Shown here: one piece after another, positions 12,113 to 14,433 of the stretch | How the letters are laid out: each line of letters begins with the position of its first letter | Numbering within the stretch: the stretch's first letter is position 1 | Source of the DNA: Elusimicrobiota bacterium | GTDB taxonomy: Bacteria; Omnitrophota; Gorgyraeia; Zapsychrales; Fredricksoniimonadaceae | DNA: 14,433 bases | Direction of reading: 5' to 3' | NCBI GenBank assembly: GCA_012514595.1 | Contig: JAAYZZ010000012.1 | Coordinates: 1 to 14,433 of the forward strand | Position numbers and translations under genes: made by a program | Notes under the pieces: generated by a model | Database searches by the model: none | What the model saw: the letters and a program-made list of their open reading frames with translations, nothing else | What the model was told of the DNA's origin: nothing

Positions 12113-13200
12113 AGACGCTGCCGGACCGCGGCCGAAAGGCCCTCGGATGAGACTGAAAGATTCCGGGGAAAGATCATCCCCGAATCGAGCACAGGCGCCT
12201 CATTGAGGAGCCTGTCCTTGATCCAGAAGAAAGACCCGAGATCGGACGTTCCCCCGCCCCCTGCGGCCAGGGCCGCCAGCATCGTGGTGCCGACCCCCGA
12301 TTCAAAGGCCCCCTCGACGACGACCTTTTTCCCCTGCTCCCTGGCCCGGGCCATGACATTGAGCGCCCCCGTCACACCGTCCTCGACACCGGGAGAAACC
12401 ACGACCGTCTCCAATCCGAAGAAAAGATCGCAGTCCTCGATAGAGAATCCGGGCCACCCAGCCCGGGCGGCGACCGGAATATCGGACCTCCGGGCAAAGA
12501 TCTCCCACTCTTTTGGCTCCCTGCAGGGGGTCAGGATATGTTCGATCTGGTTCTTTCCGACGGATCCGGCAAACAAAAGGGCCTCCTCGATCCCCCAACA
12601 CCCCCGGGCATCAAGACGAAGGAGGGCCGAAGGGCCCAGGATCTCCCGAAGGGCCTCGATCCGGCGGACAGCCAACGGAATATTCCGGTCCCCGACGGCA
12701 AGGCAAAATGTCTGGATCCCTCTCTGCTTATAAAAGAGCGCCTGGGCCATGGTCTCCCGCACGTCACCGGACAGGAAAGCCGATGTCAGGAAAGGCCTCG
12801 GAACTTCACCTGCGAGGAACTCCGCAAGGCCAAGGCCGCCCCTCTTCGCAGCCAGGGAAATGATGGCGCTCTCCAGAGCGAACTTGAGAGAGCTGGCCAG
12901 GAGCCCGTCCCCCCAGCGCCGAAAAAGCCAGGCGAAGAGCTCACCGGATCCGGCACGGACGCGGACTCCGGGCAGTTCGGCCTGGAGATGCTGGAGCTGA
13001 TGCCCGACTTTTCCCAGAGTCTCCCGGCTCACGCCAGGAAGCGGGGACGCCTCGCCAAAGCCGACCTCCCCTTCAGAAGATGTGACCTGGAGAAGAAATC
13101 CCTCCCGGCGCCTCAGCTCCTGTTCTCCCAGACGGACGGCCCTCTCCAGGGAAAAGGAGATCGGATAAAAACGGAGACTGTCGATCTTCAGATCGCCCAT
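12100..13200 (-). CDS. MenC homologue (o-succinylbenzoate synthase-like, enolase superfamily) lacking catalytic residues
   Basis: Full-length 366-residue member of the MenC branch of the enolase superfamily. The capping domain has the substrate loop GFGEASPLPGVSRET (48-61, compare E. coli GWGEISPLPGFSQET) and the barrel end has ESGVGTTMLAALAA (300-313). The catalytic positions are altered: the KxK motif is C166-L-A168, the second metal ligand Glu is L223 (HILTP), the third, Asp, is R246, and the second catalytic Lys is S269 (VVVSPG). Only the first metal ligand D197 (LRLDARG) remains. The frame is intact, with no stop or frameshift. The start at 13200 overlaps the menA end by 13 bp and has no clear ribosome site, so translation is probably coupled. 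Either a pseudoenzyme or a protein with a changed role. Confidence 0.8.
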   Translation of the reverse strand: MGDLKIDSLRFYPISFSLERAVRLGEQELRRREGFLLQVTSSEGEVGFGEASPLPGVSRETLGKVGHQLQHLQAELPGVRVRAGSGELFAWLFRRWGDGLLASSLKFALESAIISLAAKRGGLGLAEFLAGEVPRPFLTSAFLSGDVRETMAQALFYKQRGIQTFCLAVGDRNIPLAVRRIEALREILGPSALLRLDARGCWGIEEALLFAGSVGKNQIEHILTPCREPKEWEIFARRSDIPVAARAGWPGFSIEDCDLFFGLETVVVSPGVEDGVTGALNVMARAREQGKKVVVEGAFESGVGTTMLAALAAGGGGTSDLGSFFWIKDRLLNEAPVLDSGMIFPRNLSVSSEGLSAAVRQRLHAV

Positions 13201-14063
13201 AACACAGAAAAAAGAATGGAATAAACCATCAGAAGCCCTGCCGTGCGCGAGAGCGCCCGATCCAGAACCCGTCGCTCCGAAGAGGCCATCACGTCCAACA
13301 CCGTCGGAATAAAGAAGAAAATGAGCGCGGACGGCAGAAGGATCCTGGGCTTCACCCCGGTCAAAAGAAAGATCCCCACAGGAACGGCCATGGCGGCCAA
13401 AAGACAGAGCAGGTACTCCTGACGCACGAACGGACGTCCCATGCGCACCGCAAGGGTCCTTTTGTTCACAAGGCCATCCGTTTCGGCATCGCGGATATTG
13501 TTGACCGCCAGGATCGCCGTGGACAGGAATCCAGGCGCCAATCCCGCCAGAAGAACAGCCCCGTTCCACTCGAAGGACTGGACATAGTATGTTCCCGCGA
13601 CAGCCACAGGACCAAAGAAAACAAGGACAAAAAGATCCCCGAGCCCCAAATAGGCCAAAGGCCACGGCCCGGCGGTGTAGAGCAATCCGGAAAGGATGGA
13701 AAGAAGTCCGATGACGAGGATCGGCCATCCGCCGCGCGCCACAAGATACGCACAGCAGAGACCCGCCAGGGCAAAGGCCAGAATGAACGCCCACTTCGCC
13801 TCCGGAAGAGATGGGGTCCCAACACCCCCGATACGCGCCTCACGCCCCCCAGGGCGATCCGCGCCCCGCTTGAGATCAAAATAGTCGTTGGACAGGTTGG
13901 TCCCGATCTGGATCAAAAGCCCCCCCACAAACGCCACGACGGCCGAAGGAACATGCCCCACCCCGTCCCCGAAGGCCATTGCGATGCCAACCCCGACGGG
14001 AGCAGCCGCTACGGCCAGGGTTTTCGGACGCACGGCGATCAGCCACGACAGGACTTTCCTCAT
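13188..14063 (-). CDS. menA: 1,4-dihydroxy-2-naphthoate prenyltransferase
   Basis: Integral membrane UbiA-family prenyltransferase that attaches the isoprenoid tail to DHNA in menaquinone synthesis, 291 residues with about eight or nine hydrophobic helices. Both metal-diphosphate motifs are present: NLSNDYFDLKRGAD (D60, D63) and NNIRDAETD (188-196). The surrounding sequence (IGTNLSNDYFD, SILSGLLYTAGPWPLAY, NKRTLAVRMG) is typical of MenA rather than UbiA or heme-O synthases. The ATG at 14063 follows CGGAGGG and overlaps the upstream membrane-protein stop by four bases (ATGA), so the genes form one operon. The MenC homologue overlaps its end. Confidence 0.92.
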   Translation of the reverse strand: MRKVLSWLIAVRPKTLAVAAAPVGVGIAMAFGDGVGHVPSAVVAFVGGLLIQIGTNLSNDYFDLKRGADRPGGREARIGGVGTPSLPEAKWAFILAFALAGLCCAYLVARGGWPILVIGLLSILSGLLYTAGPWPLAYLGLGDLFVLVFFGPVAVAGTYYVQSFEWNGAVLLAGLAPGFLSTAILAVNNIRDAETDGLVNKRTLAVRMGRPFVRQEYLLCLLAAMAVPVGIFLLTGVKPRILLPSALIFFFIPTVLDVMASSERRVLDRALSRTAGLLMVYSILFSVLWAI

Positions 14064-14433
14064 GCCTGATGCCCTCCGGTGACCGACGTCACGATCCGCA
14101 CCTGTCCTTTCGTGCGCAACCGTAATAGCCGAAAAAGTTCGAGATACGAGGCGACCCCAAGAGGCAGAAGAATTGCCGCGACCACAAGGGCGACCATCGC
14201 GATGAGACCTCCTGAGGCCCCCCAGAAAGCCAGCCCGAACAGAAGCGGAAGAAGGACAAGACAATAGCAGGCCAGGAGCATCCCCAGCATGCTCAAGACA
14301 TCTCTCCAGTCCTTGCGGACCAGGAAAAAACTTTCACGAAAGGAATCGTAGACGCCTCTCTCCTCGACGATGATAAGAAAAAGAAAGAAGGACATCGCCA
14401 CCGACCAGACCATCCCGGGGAGAACAAAAAAAA
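14060..14433 (-). CDS. Multi-pass membrane protein, C-terminal part (N-terminus beyond window)
   Basis: The frame is open to the window edge, so this is the last 123 or so residues of a longer protein. It shows a hydrophobic helix, a short amphipathic stretch (EERGVYDSFRESFFLVRKDW), two more helices and a basic tail ending TGGHQA. A loop of the type 'glutamate-Arg-Gly...Ser-Phe-Arg-Glu-Ser' between helices is common in uncharacterised multi-pass proteins of the DUF975/YciC kind, which is only a resemblance. Its stop overlaps the menA start by four bases, so it is translated with menA. The function is unknown. Confidence 0.7.
   Translation of the reverse strand, partial: FFVLPGMVWSVAMSFFLFLIIVEERGVYDSFRESFFLVRKDWRDVLSMLGMLLACYCLVLLPLLFGLAFWGASGGLIAMVALVVAAILLPLGVASYLELFRLLRLRTKGQVRIVTSVTGGHQA

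Noticed and set aside
12100..13794. Single long minus-strand frame of 564 codons covering menC and part of menA
   Set aside because: The first 198 codons are an out-of-frame reading of menA; MenC homology begins at MGDLKIDSLRFYPI, so the start is placed at 13200.

Overview
The window comes from a GC-rich bacterial chromosome. It reads as core metabolism (nitrogen assimilation, ATP synthase, menaquinone synthesis), not as mobile DNA. I see no IS elements, phage genes, tRNA or rRNA genes, or CRISPR arrays. An NfnAB-type electron-bifurcating transhydrogenase beside a menaquinone cluster and a Mn-type superoxide dismutase suggests an anaerobic or facultative, oxygen-exposed bacterium. I cannot assign a phylum from sequence alone.

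Layout. 1-1165: start of an ATP synthase operon (atpB, atpE, minus strand; atpE is cut by the window edge) with its own promoter and a terminator-like leader hairpin. 1174-5104: two consecutive ammonium transporter/PII pairs on the minus strand (amt2-glnB2, then amt1-glnB1), each with its own promoter and a long leader containing a terminator. 5194-6912: a divergent plus-strand operon for a sodium:neurotransmitter-symporter-family amino-acid transporter and its 34-residue small subunit. 6911-10911: a minus-strand operon nfnA-nfnB-gdhA, again with a terminator in its leader. 10918-11582: sodA. 11645-12112: a plus-strand hotdog thioesterase resembling DHNA-CoA hydrolase. 12100-14433: minus-strand operon of a membrane protein (partial), menA and a MenC homologue.

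How the genes fit together. Ammonium enters through two Amt channels, each probably gated by its own PII protein. Both PII proteins lack the tyrosine that is uridylylated in enteric bacteria. Ammonium is then fixed by NADPH-dependent glutamate dehydrogenase. The operon that encodes this enzyme also encodes NfnAB, which makes NADPH from NADH plus reduced ferredoxin, so reductant supply and ammonium fixation are genetically coupled. ATP synthase and menaquinone genes flank this block.

Most striking points. (1) The two amt leaders share a switch-like element: a hairpin with an A-N-N-G-N-N hexaloop whose 3' arm is also the 5' arm of an intrinsic terminator, the layout known for ANTAR-protein antitermination. 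(2) Four transcription units (atp, amt1, amt2, nfn-gdhA) have a terminator between promoter and first gene; in atp the terminator arm can alternatively pair right next to the start codon. (3) The MenC homologue is full length but has lost five of the six classic catalytic or metal-binding residues of o-succinylbenzoate synthase.
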